NCBI GenBank assembly: GCA_018260315.1 | Contig: JAGLBJ010000005.1 | Location: 1-55,282 of the forward strand | Reading direction: 5' to 3' | DNA length: 55,282 nt | Origin: Moraxellaceae bacterium | Lineage (GTDB): Bacteria > Pseudomonadota > Gammaproteobacteria > Pseudomonadales > Moraxellaceae | In this document: positions 29,539 to 38,251 of the stretch, in pieces | Layout of the letters: each line of letters begins with the position of its first letter | Numbering within the stretch: the first letter of the stretch is position 1 | The notes under the pieces: generated by a model | What the model saw: the letters and a program-made list of their open reading frames with translations, nothing else | Databases searched by the model: none | Told to the model about the DNA's origin: nothing | Position numbers and translations under genes: made by a program

Positions 29539-30074
29539 ACCGTTTTGGGCAAAAAGGGCAAACATTGCGCTAAATCATGGCAACTAAGCCCAACTTGCTG
29601 ACGGGTGTAGTAATCCTGGACGATTTGCGCTTGTTGCTCAAGGCCATAATGCGTAAATTGTTTTTCGGGTTTAAAATTGTAACGATAACGACGGTCGAAT
29701 AAGGCTCGCCGCACGACTGCCATGCCTTGTTGAAATTGCCAAACGTGCGTGAGTTCGTGAATAAACCAACTGCGCGTGCTTAAATCCTCACGGCTAAAAT
29801 CGGGCCGCATATCGTTCGGATTAAAATAAATATCGCCATTGGGACTCATGGCATAACACCGCATTATCCAGCGCACTGCACGTACTGTCACTGCCGTATA
29901 ATCGATTTGGTCGGCAAATACAGCCTGCGCCATATCGATTTCCCCGGAGGTTAAGGGACGACTCGCGATCTGCCCCATTTGACCAATATATCCCAATGCC
30001 TTCCCCAGACCTGCGCCCCATTCTGAGGCAGAAGATAGCGGTTGTTTAATCAATGGCTTCGTACTGTTCATCAT
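29535..30074 (-). CDS. Vgr-related zincin-like protein (HELTH motif)
   Basis: A 179-residue protein with LTSGEIDMAQAVFADQIDY, then AMSPNGDIYFNPND, then FIHELTHVWQFQQG and HYGLEQQAQIVQDYY. HELTH is a zinc-protease-type HExxH with a downstream Glu as possible third ligand. I recall the same order in a family annotated as Vgr-related or Rhs-associated proteins. There is no signal peptide and no vgrG or T6SS gene nearby. The ATG pair at 30069-30074 is chosen because an upstream start would overlap the PP0621-like gene, which ends 7 bp before. Function is unknown; proteolytic activity is plausible only from the motif. Confidence 0.68.
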   Translation of the reverse strand: MMNSTKPLIKQPLSSASEWGAGLGKALGYIGQMGQIASRPLTSGEIDMAQAVFADQIDYTAVTVRAVRWIMRCYAMSPNGDIYFNPNDMRPDFSREDLSTRSWFIHELTHVWQFQQGMAVVRRALFDRRYRYNFKPEKQFTHYGLEQQAQIVQDYYTRQQVGLSCHDLAQCLPFLPKTV

Positions 30075-30081
30075 CAAAACT

Positions 30082-30288
30082 CTAGGCAAAGTAACGCGCA
30101 GCATGGTCGGCATCACAAAAAAAATGGCCGCGTTGCTGTTTGCCCTGGTTACTCACGACCAGCGTCCCACAATATTCGCACGCTTTAAGCTCAATCGTTG
30201 GCACTTTGGGTATGCGCGGATACATCAGGCGCCAAAAAAACTTCAGGCAGTACAGCACAATAACGGTAATGATTAATAATTTAAACAA
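30082..30288 (-). CDS. PP0621-family small membrane zinc-ribbon protein
   Basis: 68 residues: one N-terminal membrane helix (LLIITVIVLYCLKFF), then a cytosolic tail with CEYC and HFFCDADHAARYF. This is a minimal Cys-x2-Cys ... Cys metal site, as in the PP0621 family of unknown function. The start is a TTG at 30288 with GGA nine bases upstream; a GTG at codon 11 would cut into the helix. The zincin-like gene follows by 7 bp on the same strand. Confidence 0.7.
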   Translation of the reverse strand: MFKLLIITVIVLYCLKFFWRLMYPRIPKVPTIELKACEYCGTLVVSNQGKQQRGHFFCDADHAARYFA

Positions 30289-30307
30289 TACAGATTATCC
30301 AAACATT

Positions 30308-30331
30308 AAAAAAGCCTGAAAAAGCTCAGGC
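30308..30331 (-). terminator. Intrinsic terminator downstream of the endonuclease V-like gene
   Basis: GCCTGA (30314-30319) pairs with TCAGGC (30326-30331); on the minus strand the stem is followed by six T residues. It lies 12 bp beyond the stop of the gene at 30344. Confidence 0.8.
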
Positions 30332-30343
30332 GGAACATCAGGA

Positions 30344-30898
30344 CTAAACTACCTGACGACTAAGAGCATCGACCCGTTTTACAATGTCGGGTAGTCTGTG
30401 GCACCCCTGCATCTGCAAAACAGCCTGGCGTGCAGCAGCAAGGGACATAGCGACACAACTCACATAAAGAGGCTGCTTACTCTGCCCGCGATAAACAGCA
30501 TAATGCGCTCCCATACTGTAAAATGCTCGCTTTGCAATGCCGATAACCGGTCTTTTGCATGTTAAGGCATCATACAGATATTTACCAAGCCCCGGTTTGC
30601 CATCGTCATCTAGAAATACAAACCCGTCAATGATTATCACATCATAGGGGTCTTGAACCTGTGCAAGTAAAGCCAGTATACAAGGCAATTCACGTTTATA
30701 AAACTGTCCTGATTCATAAGGTGCTGGCGATTCGAAACGTTGTGTATATTCGTTTAAAATAATGTTCGGATTCAAACCGGTAAAACGTATGGCAGCGATA
30801 CCGGCCCAAGGATTTTCAAGGGGTTTGATTTCGTTTTGAGTTGCAGCTTCATTATAATAGGTGTCCAGAATAAGGTAAATAACCGGTTTGATGCTCAA
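30344..30898 (-). CDS. Endonuclease V-like protein
   Basis: Compact (184-residue) member of the endonuclease V superfamily, whose classic form cleaves DNA at deoxyinosine. I read the first acid in LILDTYY, the Glu in FYKRELPCILALL, the central Asp in IIIDGFVFLDDDGKPGLG, and the Lys in PVIGIAKRAFY; these match the catalytic layout of Nfi. The C-terminal PLYVSC, then HRLPDIVKRVDAL resembles short bacterial homologues. The start is a TTG at 30898 with AGGAG six bases upstream. The frame stays open to 30988, but the extra residues look unlike the family. Activity on inosine DNA is not assured. Confidence 0.78.
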   Translation of the reverse strand: MSIKPVIYLILDTYYNEAATQNEIKPLENPWAGIAAIRFTGLNPNIILNEYTQRFESPAPYESGQFYKRELPCILALLAQVQDPYDVIIIDGFVFLDDDGKPGLGKYLYDALTCKRPVIGIAKRAFYSMGAHYAVYRGQSKQPLYVSCVAMSLAAARQAVLQMQGCHRLPDIVKRVDALSRQVV

Positions 30899-31175
30899 AG
30901 GTTTCTCCTGGCGGCAACCGTACACTACTGCGCGCATGGTCTGCCTAATCCTCAAAAATGTGTGACAGCCGCCGTGCAACAGCCCCATTTTAACGTAAAT
31001 ATCGACTAAAAATAATAGCTAAGCGGTGCAAGGGTCAATAAATAGGTTAAAATAGCCCACTTCATACGTGTTGAAATGTGTTTATCCGATTTTTTTAAGC
31101 CGTTGCTGCTTATATAACCATTAGTGAATTTATTTTTAGCCATCTATCAATGCCATTTTAACGGAACTTTATTTC

Positions 31176-32822
31176 ATGCAAGATTTAACCATTGCTTTAG
31201 CCCAGGCAAGTTTTCGAGTGGGCGATTTACTGACCAATGCTCAGCATATGGTCGATTTGGCCCATCAAGCCCGCGACCAAGGCACTCATTTAGTGGTGTT
31301 TCCCGAGCTGGCTTTAACCGGTTATCCCCCTGAAGACTTAATTTTACGGCCTAGCTTAGCCGCGCGTAATCAAGAGGCCTTTGAGGTACTTAAGCAGGTC
31401 ACGGGCATTGTCATGCTGTTTGGATTTGTTGATGTTACCCCGCATGGCCGCTTCAATGCGATGGCGCTCTGGGCTGACGGACAGCAAAAAGGGATTTACT
31501 ACAAGCAACAATTGCCCAATCACAGCGTGTTTGATGAAAAGCGTTATTTTATCGAAGGTCAGGATAGCGTATGCTTTTATCTGCATGGTTTTAAACTGGG
31601 CTTATTGATTTGCGAAGATATCTGGCAGCCGCAACCTATTGCCGACCTCAAAACGTTGCAGATCGACGCAGTTTTGGTAATCAACGCATCGCCTTTTGCC
31701 ACCGGTAAACACGTGCAACGTTTGGCTGTCCTGCAACAACAAGCCATGCAACATCAATTGCCGATTGCTTACGTTAACATGGTGGGCGGACAAGACGATT
31801 TGGTGTTTGATGGTGCCGCCGTGGCCGTGAATGCTGATGGACAGATTGCGCTTGATGCACCCCGTTTTAATGAGGCGTTAGCATGGGTTCATCTGACGGC
31901 TGCACCGACTGACCATACTACGGTAACCAAAGCAGCTTTTACGGTACAATCTACCCAGCCGTCATTGTCGCTTGAGGCCGAAACCTATTTGGCACTGGTG
32001 ACAGGGCTGCGCGATTATGTCAATCATTCAGGGTTTAACGGGGTCATTTTAGGGCTATCGGGCGGTATTGATTCGGCATTGTCCATGGCTATAGCAGTTG
32101 ATGCATTAGGCGCCGCACGCGTACATGCTGTCATGATGCCCTACCGTTATACAGCAGCCATCAGTATAGAGGACGCCGAAACGCAAGCGCGTACGTTAGG
32201 CGTTAGTTTGCATGTGACTGAGATTAACGACATTATGCATGCCTTTGAGCATACGCTAGCCCCCTATTTTGCAGGATTACCCGCAGATGCGACGGAAGAA
32301 AACCTGCAAGCCCGTACTCGCGGTGTGTTGCTGATGGCCTTATCTAATAAATTTGGTCAAATGGTCTTAACAACGGGCAATAAATCGGAAATGGCGGTCG
32401 GTTATGCCACCTTATATGGCGATATGGCAGGTGGTTATGCGGTCTTAAAAGATGTTTACAAAACACAAGTTTATGAATTGGCAAGGTTTAGAAATGCTTT
32501 AGATACCCTGCCGGTTATTCCCGAACGAGTAATCGTGCGCCCGCCATCGGCCGAATTACGCCCTGACCAGACTGACCAAGACAGCTTGCCTGCATATGAT
32601 GAACTCGACGCCATTTTATATCGCTATATTGAACAGGATTTAAGCGCGCAAGACATTATTGCACAAGGTTTTGAGCAAGAAATCGTGCATAAGGTCTTGG
32701 CGATGGTTGACCGAAATGAATATAAACGGGCACAATCGGCTATCGGGCCGCGTATTAGTAACCGCGCCTTTGGACGCGAGCGACGTTATCCGTTGGTCAA
32801 TGGCTGGAAAATTGGCAATTAA
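31176..32822 (+). CDS. nadE: Glutamine-dependent NAD+ synthetase
   Basis: Final step of NAD synthesis: amidation of nicotinate adenine dinucleotide with ammonia from glutamine. The N-terminal nitrilase-type glutaminase has the triad Glu44 (FPELALTGYPPEDL), Lys110 and Cys146 (LLICEDIW). The C-terminal synthetase has the PP-loop GLSGGIDSALS and GNKSEMAVGYATLYGDMAGG. The 548 residues match the two-domain form. ATTTC before the ATG shows no strong ribosome binding site. It is convergent with the FAH-family gene (91 bp gap). Confidence 0.97.
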   Translation: MQDLTIALAQASFRVGDLLTNAQHMVDLAHQARDQGTHLVVFPELALTGYPPEDLILRPSLAARNQEAFEVLKQVTGIVMLFGFVDVTPHGRFNAMALWADGQQKGIYYKQQLPNHSVFDEKRYFIEGQDSVCFYLHGFKLGLLICEDIWQPQPIADLKTLQIDAVLVINASPFATGKHVQRLAVLQQQAMQHQLPIAYVNMVGGQDDLVFDGAAVAVNADGQIALDAPRFNEALAWVHLTAAPTDHTTVTKAAFTVQSTQPSLSLEAETYLALVTGLRDYVNHSGFNGVILGLSGGIDSALSMAIAVDALGAARVHAVMMPYRYTAAISIEDAETQARTLGVSLHVTEINDIMHAFEHTLAPYFAGLPADATEENLQARTRGVLLMALSNKFGQMVLTTGNKSEMAVGYATLYGDMAGGYAVLKDVYKTQVYELARFRNALDTLPVIPERVIVRPPSAELRPDQTDQDSLPAYDELDAILYRYIEQDLSAQDIIAQGFEQEIVHKVLAMVDRNEYKRAQSAIGPRISNRAFGRERRYPLVNGWKIGN

Positions 32823-32913
32823 GCACCTTTTTAACAACATGCTGTCACGCCCTGGTTTTAACGTTTTGCTGAACGCCCCAGCAAAACCGTACACCTGGCT
32901 TTTGTATTCAATA

Positions 32914-33582
32914 TCAAGTTAACTCAATCACCTGAGTTTGCCAACTGACCGGTTCTGCTAACGTTGCCAGGGTTAATGTTAATTGTTGCCCTGCCTGTAA
33001 GGAGCCTACGCCGGCCGGGGTTCCGGTCATCACCACATCGCCGGGCATTAAACTAAAGGTCTGACTGATATGGGCAATCAAGGTCACAATATTAAATAAC
33101 ATATCCTGGGCCTGGCCTTGCTGTTTCATCACCCCGTCAATGGACAACGTAAAGCTCAATTGATTAAGCGTCGGTAAAAGCTGCGGTTCGAGCCAATCAG
33201 CCAAAATACAGGCCCCGTCAAAGGCTTTTGCGCGTTCCCACGGATAGCCTTTTTGCTTTAAGTCATTTTGTAAGTCGCGCAAGGTTAAATCCAAACCCAA
33301 AGTAACCCCTGAAATAGCCGCTTGTGCATGCTCTGATGTCGCATTTTTTAATGGCTGGCGACCACCAATTTTAACGCATAGTTCGGTTTCATAATGGCAC
33401 GCGCCCACATCTTTTGGCAGCACAATGCCTTCAGACACATAGCGCACACTTGACGGCGGTTTTATAAATAAAATGGGTGCTTCAGGCACAGCGTTTCCTA
33501 ACTCTTTAGCATGCGCGGCATAATTGCGCCCAACACACACTATTTTTGAAGGCAACAGCATGCCTTTAGAGTCCAATGCCAT
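32914..33582 (-). CDS. Fumarylacetoacetate hydrolase family protein (acylpyruvase-like)
   Basis: 222 residues of the YcgM-like single-domain FAH family, which hydrolyse acylpyruvates or decarboxylate oxaloacetate. VGRNYAAHAKELG begins the fold, the metal ligands are in HYETELCVKIG and the Asp of GLDLTLRDLQ, and MTGTPAGVGSL is the C-terminal signature. AAGGA lies about seven bases before the ATG at 33582; a TTG 21 bases upstream is rejected. No aromatic-degradation genes lie near, so a general housekeeping role such as oxaloacetate decarboxylation is more likely. The family is clear, the substrate is not. Confidence 0.88.
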   Translation of the reverse strand: MALDSKGMLLPSKIVCVGRNYAAHAKELGNAVPEAPILFIKPPSSVRYVSEGIVLPKDVGACHYETELCVKIGGRQPLKNATSEHAQAAISGVTLGLDLTLRDLQNDLKQKGYPWERAKAFDGACILADWLEPQLLPTLNQLSFTLSIDGVMKQQGQAQDMLFNIVTLIAHISQTFSLMPGDVVMTGTPAGVGSLQAGQQLTLTLATLAEPVSWQTQVIELT

Positions 33583-33723
33583 TATATATTCCTTAAAGTG
33601 CAATTAGTTAACTTACCTGCTTCATCGCCTTTAGATAATTTTAGACCCATAAAAAGCCAGCATTAGCCAGCTCTTCAACGTTAGTTAGCACCTTTTCATA
33701 AGGTCATTGACCCTATAAAATAC

Positions 33724-35049
33724 TTACGGATTAACTATTTTTAAATGGTCGGCCGCATTATCGCTGGTTTGTAACGGTTTAACCGGCTGCCGTTCAGGGT
33801 TTAATACAGGCTCAGATTTATTTTCAATCACGGCGCGATTAATTTCTACCGTGCCCACATCAGTCATCGCGGGTAAATCATACATTGTATCAAGCAACAC
33901 ATTTTCCAAAATTGACCGCAAACCACGCGCGCCGGTTTTACGTTCAAGCGCCTTTTCAGCCACTGCATCAAGAGAATCTGGGGTAAAGGTCAAATCGACC
34001 TCTTCCATTTCAAAAAGCCGCTGATATTGACGCACCAGGGCATTTTTAGGCTCGGTCAAAATTTGAATGAGCGCCGCTTTATCTAATTCTTCAAGCGTCG
34101 CAATGACAGGCAGGCGTCCGATAAACTCAGGAATTAAACCAAATTTAATTAAATCTTCAGGTTCAACATCTTTAAACAAATCGCTGGCAGTTTTTGAGCT
34201 GTCTTTACTGCGCACTTCTGCCCCAAATCCAATCCCGCCTTTTTCGCTGCGCTGCTGCACCACTTTTTCAAGCCCGGAAAAAGCGCCCCCACAAATAAAC
34301 AAAATATTACTGGTATCAATCTGGATAAATTCCTGATTAGGGTGTTTACGCCCGCCTTGCGGTGGAATAGAAGCAACCGTTCCTTCAATCATTTTTAATA
34401 AGGCTTGCTGCACGCCCTCGCCCGACACGTCACGGGTAATCGATACGTTTTCACTTTTGCGACCAATTTTATCGATTTCATCAATATAAATAATACCTTT
34501 TTGCGCCTTTTCGACATCATAATCGGCTTTTTGCAGTAATTTTTGCACGATGTTTTCAACGTCTTCGCCGACATAGCCTGCTTCGGTCAAGGTGGTCGCA
34601 TCAGCCATGGCAAACGGCACATCTAGCAGGCGCGCCAGGGTTTGCGCCAGTAACGTTTTACCTGAACCGGTCGGGCCAATCAACAAAATATTACTTTTTG
34701 ACAACTCAACCATGGCATCTTTAGCGCCCGATTGATTGGCCAACTGCTGACTGGCGCGCAAACGTTTATAATGATTGTATACAGCAACTGCCAGGGTTTT
34801 TTTGGCACGGTCTTGACCGATTACATAGGCGTCAAGCTCGGCCCGAATTTCTGTCGGTTTAGGTAAGGGTTTTTGTTCGGTATCGCTTGCTGTATGTTGC
34901 GCCGTAGCCGTTTGAATCAATTCGGCACATAAATTAACGCATTCATTACAAATTAACGCCTCATCACCCGCTATCAGACGTTTAACTTCGACCTGAGTTT
35001 TACCGCAAAACGAACAATGCTTTTGGGCGGTTTCTTCTTTACGACTCAT
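33724..35049 (-). CDS. clpX: ClpXP protease ATPase subunit ClpX
   Basis: AAA+ unfoldase that feeds substrates to ClpP. The N-terminal zinc domain is [17 protein letters not shown] and CNECVNLC. Walker A is [12 protein letters not shown], the pore loop is AGYVGEDVE, Walker B is [10 protein letters not shown], and the ClpP-docking loop contains GIGFG. Sensor 2 is [11 protein letters not shown]. The 441 residues include a slightly extended C-terminus. GAGG lies seven bases before the ATG. It follows clpP by 78 bp, with a hairpin terminator between them that may reduce clpX expression relative to clpP. Confidence 0.98.
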   Translation of the reverse strand: MSRKEETAQKHCSFCGKTQVEVKRLIAGDEALICNECVNLCAELIQTATAQHTASDTEQKPLPKPTEIRAELDAYVIGQDRAKKTLAVAVYNHYKRLRASQQLANQSGAKDAMVELSKSNILLIGPTGSGKTLLAQTLARLLDVPFAMADATTLTEAGYVGEDVENIVQKLLQKADYDVEKAQKGIIYIDEIDKIGRKSENVSITRDVSGEGVQQALLKMIEGTVASIPPQGGRKHPNQEFIQIDTSNILFICGGAFSGLEKVVQQRSEKGGIGFGAEVRSKDSSKTASDLFKDVEPEDLIKFGLIPEFIGRLPVIATLEELDKAALIQILTEPKNALVRQYQRLFEMEEVDLTFTPDSLDAVAEKALERKTGARGLRSILENVLLDTMYDLPAMTDVGTVEINRAVIENKSEPVLNPERQPVKPLQTSDNAADHLKIVNP

Positions 35050-35076
35050 TATTTAACCTCAACAAAACACAGGGTT

Positions 35077-35110
35077 AAAAACGGTCACATCTGGCCGATA
35101 TGCCGTTTTT
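35077..35110 (-). terminator. Hairpin between clpP and clpX
   Basis: AAAAACGG (35077-35084) and CCGTTTTT (35103-35110) form a perfect 8-bp stem; read on the minus strand it ends in five T residues inside the stem. It may be a partial terminator or attenuator between clpP and clpX. Confidence 0.6.
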
Positions 35111-35127
35111 GCTGTTATGGCAATCCC

Positions 35128-35769
35128 TTAAACGCTTAAACTTGCCGGGCGATGTTCAAGGACATGATCCACTAAACCATACTCGCGCGCAGCCTCTGCA
35201 CTTTTAAAGTTATCGCGGTCGGTGTCTTTTTCAACTTGCTCAAGGGGCTGGCCGGTATGTTTTGCCAACAATTTATTTAATCGCTCACGAATAAACAAAA
35301 TTTCCTTGGCATGAATTTCAATATCCGATGCCTGACCTCTAAAGCCTCCTAAAGGCTGATGAATCATCACGCGCGAATTAGCCAGCGCATAACGTTTGCC
35401 AGCCGCACCGGCTGCCAGCAAAAAGGCACCCATTGAGGCCGCTTGTCCAATACAAATGGTCGATACATCGGGTTTGATAAACTGCATGGTGTCATAAATG
35501 GCCATGCCTGCCGTTACCGACCCACCGGGCGAATTGATATATAAATGAATATCTTTATCGGGGTTTTCAGCCTCTAAAAACAGCAATTGGGCCACGACTA
35601 AATTAGCCATATGGTCCTCAACTTCACCCGTTAAAAAAATCACACGCTCACGCAACATGCGGGAATAAATATCAAACGAACGCTCACCCCGTGATGATTG
35701 TTCAATCACCATAGGAACTAAAGCATTTTCAATCGTTGGCGCAGTAAAGGGAGTAGACGGATTGAACAT
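35128..35769 (-). CDS. clpP: ATP-dependent Clp protease proteolytic subunit
   Basis: Barrel-forming serine peptidase partnered with ClpX. From the ATG at 35769 it has 213 residues. The catalytic triad is Ser112 (GQAASMGAF), His137 (MIHQPLGG) and Asp186 (DRDNFKS). The N-terminal [19 protein letters not shown] matches the propeptide and axial loop region. A TTG 18 bases upstream is rejected for lack of a better ribosome site. It lies between tig and clpX, as in most gammaproteobacteria. Confidence 0.98.
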   Translation of the reverse strand: MFNPSTPFTAPTIENALVPMVIEQSSRGERSFDIYSRMLRERVIFLTGEVEDHMANLVVAQLLFLEAENPDKDIHLYINSPGGSVTAGMAIYDTMQFIKPDVSTICIGQAASMGAFLLAAGAAGKRYALANSRVMIHQPLGGFRGQASDIEIHAKEILFIRERLNKLLAKHTGQPLEQVEKDTDRDNFKSAEAAREYGLVDHVLEHRPASLSV

Positions 35770-35883
35770 AATGGCGCTCACTTGCAATAAAGGGGATATC
35801 CGATTCTTTTTTTAATGGGGACATTACAGTAAAAATCCAGCCTGATAATGTGGCTAGAACTAACCTTTTAACTTCAACGACAG

Positions 35884-35910
35884 CACAAAAAGGCGCGCAG
35901 CCTTTCTGTG
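35884..35910 (-). terminator. Hairpin terminator downstream of tig
   Basis: CACAAAAAGGC (35884-35894) pairs with GCCTTTCTGTG (35900-35910) over 11 positions with one G-T wobble; on the minus strand the 3' arm contains five T residues. It lies 35 bp past the tig stop and before clpP. Confidence 0.55.
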
Positions 35911-35944
35911 TAAAAAACATGTTAAAATAAATTAACGCCAGGCA

Positions 35945-37375
35945 CTAGGCATTGTTATGCGTATCGTCTGCATTAGTCGGGGTCACATCTTTTAAAGCAT
36001 GCACCGTTTCTGCCGTAGGGTCGTCCAACGTATCTACATCGTCCTCATCTTCTAAGTCATCTTGAGCATTTTGTGCCGCCAATAACGCTTGATAATCGAC
36101 CGTTTTTTCAGTGACTTTCGCTTTAGACATCAGATAATCAGCCGCTTGGTCTTCTAAAACCACGGACTCAATGCCTTGGCGTTCTTTAGCGTTACTGCTA
36201 AAAAACTCGATGACTTCTTTAGGGTCTTCATAGCTTTGTGCGATATCTTCAATATAAGCCGCCACTTGGTCAGCGTCCACTTTTAATGCCGCATCTTCAA
36301 TAACCTGACCCACTAAAATACCCATTTTAACGGTATTTTCAGCTTCTTTTTGAAATAATTCATCAGGGAACAGGCTAGCATCAATTTTACCCATACCGGC
36401 AAACTGCTGACTAAACTGCGCAACCAACTGCTCGCGTTTACGGTTAATTTCCTCTTTGACCAACGCTTTGGGCACGTCAATATCATTATGCGCCAACAAG
36501 GCTTTAAACACGGCCTTTTTACCGATTAAACGACTGGCTTTACGAATTTCGCGTTCCATATTGGTGCGCACATCTAATTTTAACTTGTCAATACCGCCTT
36601 CTTTGACTCCAAATTCGGACAAAAATGCGTCATTAATTTCGGCTAACTGCGCCTGTTCAACCTTTTTCAGGCTCAAGGCAAATTGAGCCGGTTTACCTGC
36701 CAAATCGGCCTGTTGATAATCGGCCGGAAAAGTAACATCAATGGTTTTTTCATCGCCCACTTTCATGCCAACCAAACCGTCTTCAAATCCGGGAATCATT
36801 TGGCCGCTGCCAAGAACCAGTTTAAAATCTTCGGCTGAACCGCCTTCAAACGCAACCCCGTCCATTGTACCTTTAAAGTCAAAAGTTACCTGGTCGCCAT
36901 TGGCTGCCGCGTCTGCTTTTTCAACCCAGGTTTGACGCTGACGACGTAAATTTTCTATCATGCTGTCGACGTCCGCGTCAGCAATCGTTGAAGTCAAACG
37001 CTCAACTTCCAGTTTATCTAACCCTTGCACGTTAACCTCAGGATAGGTTTCAACGGTAAAGGTATAGGTAAAATCGCCGTTCAGTTCGCCTTTAACTTCA
37101 GTTACTTCCGGCTGTCCAACGGCATTGATGTTTTCTTGTTGCAACGCTGCAAACAGTGTTTTGCCCATTAAATCATTTAACACATCATCTTGAATACTGG
37201 CACCATAATCGGCACGAACCCGCGATAAAGGCACTTTGCCAGGACGAAAACCATTAATTTTAACTGTACGGGCAACTTGTTTTAATTTACTTTCAAATGC
37301 CTGGCTCACTTGGCTTGCAGGTAAAGTAACCGTTAGATTGCGTACCAAACCGGTGGCTTCAGTGGTAACGTGCAT
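35945..37375 (-). CDS. tig: Trigger factor
   Basis: Ribosome-bound chaperone and peptidyl-prolyl isomerase that meets nascent chains. The N-terminal ribosome-binding signature is KINGFRPGKVPLSRVRADYG. The FKBP-type domain (GDQVTFDFKGTMDGVAFEGG) is in the middle and the helical substrate cradle follows. At 476 residues it exceeds the usual ~430 by an acidic C-terminal tail (about 45 residues, including AQDDLEDEDDVDTLDD). GAGG lies six bases before the ATG. clpP and clpX follow on the same strand. Confidence 0.97.
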   Translation of the reverse strand: MHVTTEATGLVRNLTVTLPASQVSQAFESKLKQVARTVKINGFRPGKVPLSRVRADYGASIQDDVLNDLMGKTLFAALQQENINAVGQPEVTEVKGELNGDFTYTFTVETYPEVNVQGLDKLEVERLTSTIADADVDSMIENLRRQRQTWVEKADAAANGDQVTFDFKGTMDGVAFEGGSAEDFKLVLGSGQMIPGFEDGLVGMKVGDEKTIDVTFPADYQQADLAGKPAQFALSLKKVEQAQLAEINDAFLSEFGVKEGGIDKLKLDVRTNMEREIRKASRLIGKKAVFKALLAHNDIDVPKALVKEEINRKREQLVAQFSQQFAGMGKIDASLFPDELFQKEAENTVKMGILVGQVIEDAALKVDADQVAAYIEDIAQSYEDPKEVIEFFSSNAKERQGIESVVLEDQAADYLMSKAKVTEKTVDYQALLAAQNAQDDLEDEDDVDTLDDPTAETVHALKDVTPTNADDTHNNA

Positions 37376-37487
37376 AATATCCTCTTAATGTGCCTAGAAA
37401 ATTGGCAATTTATACAAAAAAACGACCCAAACTCATGTCATCAAGCCCCAATGCTTTACGTCACGATTTGGGCACAAAATACTCGCC

Positions 37488-37516
37488 ATGCTATCAATTC
37501 TTGCAGTTTATGACAA
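37488..37516 (-). promoter_or_regulatory. Candidate tig promoter
   Basis: On the minus strand TTGTCA (37511-37516) is separated by exactly 17 bp from TAGCAT (37488-37493). The leader to the tig ATG would be about 105 nt. Confidence 0.45.
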
Positions 37517-37859
37517 GCAACGTAACGCCTTAAAGAGGGCTATTGTAATGCTTTTAGAGGTTTAAAACTGTTTTTAATGCATTTTTTTATCAATTCATGC
37601 TAAAGCAAATCACCTTTCCAAGTTTTTTAGCATTCAACTTAAATAAAACCGCTTAAACCTTATAGTCTAGCCGGCTTTGTATTGTCTGCATAGCGCCAGG
37701 AGAGCGCCTGGATTATTTGTCGTTTAAATATGCAGATTTACACAGTTTGTTATCAATTGTTCTATGCAGTTACCGCATTTGAATTCAAATACCGCTAAAA
37801 TTATGATTAAAAACAAGTGATTATATTTTATTCAAAAAAAAATAATATAAACCTCTAAT

Positions 37860-37881
37860 TTTTGTCTAGCTTTTGTCTAGC
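37860..37881. repeat. Tandem 11-bp repeat with CTAG core
   Basis: TTTTGTCTAGC occurs twice with no spacer (37860-37870, 37871-37881), one helical turn apart. GTCTAGC occurs a third time at 37665-37671. The unit phasing and rare CTAG suggest a protein-binding site, perhaps for the VapB-type antitoxin about 125 bp downstream. Confidence 0.6.
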
Positions 37882-37899
37882 AAAAAACTCATAATATGG

Positions 37900-37947
37900 C
37901 ACCTGGGTTATGTCCTGCCTAAAACAGTATGCAACCCAAGGAAGGTG
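37900..37947. repeat. Imperfect inverted repeat upstream of vapB
   Basis: CACCTGGGTT (37900-37909) faces AACCCAAGGAAGGTG (37933-37947): TGGGTT/AACCCA pair perfectly and CACCT/AGGTG form an outer arm with extra bases between. It could be an operator or a leader hairpin; no T-run follows. Confidence 0.45.
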
Positions 37948-38005
37948 GGCGTTTAACGGCTTAATGCATTACTTTTACACAAGGCCTTGACTTAGGAAAC
38001 AATCA

Positions 38006-38251
38006 ATGCGCACTAATATTGATATAGATGATGATTTAATGGCAGAAGTCCTGGAGTTGACTGGCCTAAAAACAAAACGTGAAGCGGTAGAACAGGGGTT
38101 AAGGGTTTTATTGCGCCTGCGTAAACAGGAACAATTGCAGCAGTTTTGGGCTATTTTGGCGTTAGAACAGCAACCTAACACAGCCACCATTATACAGCGC
38201 AAACCTACGCATGCCTCGCAGCATACGACGTCTGATACGAGTGAGCCCTAA
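38006..38251 (+). CDS. VapB-type antitoxin
   Basis: 81-residue antitoxin of a type II toxin-antitoxin pair. MRTNIDIDDDLMAEVLELTG, then LKTKREAVEQGLRVLLRL, is the ribbon-helix-helix DNA-binding start typical of the VapB/DUF2191 group. The rest is a polar tail (Gln, Thr, His) expected to bind the toxin. The stop overlaps the toxin start by one base (TAATG), implying coupled translation. Autoregulation through upstream repeats is likely from the family but not shown. A ribosome site is weak (TAGGAAAC). Confidence 0.85.
   Translation: MRTNIDIDDDLMAEVLELTGLKTKREAVEQGLRVLLRLRKQEQLQQFWAILALEQQPNTATIIQRKPTHASQHTTSDTSEP

Larger units (their letters stand above)
37376..38005. other. 630-bp AT-rich region between tig and vapB
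   Basis: No gene is recognised. It contains the tig promoter near its left end, a small GC-rich hairpin (CCAGG ... CCTGG near 37697), the tandem GTCTAGC repeats at 37860-37881, and an inverted repeat at 37900-37947. Base composition drops sharply around 37790-37860. Confidence 0.6.

Noticed and set aside
33650..33700. GCCAGC direct repeat as clpX terminator
   Set aside because: The two copies are direct, not inverted, so they do not form a stable stem.
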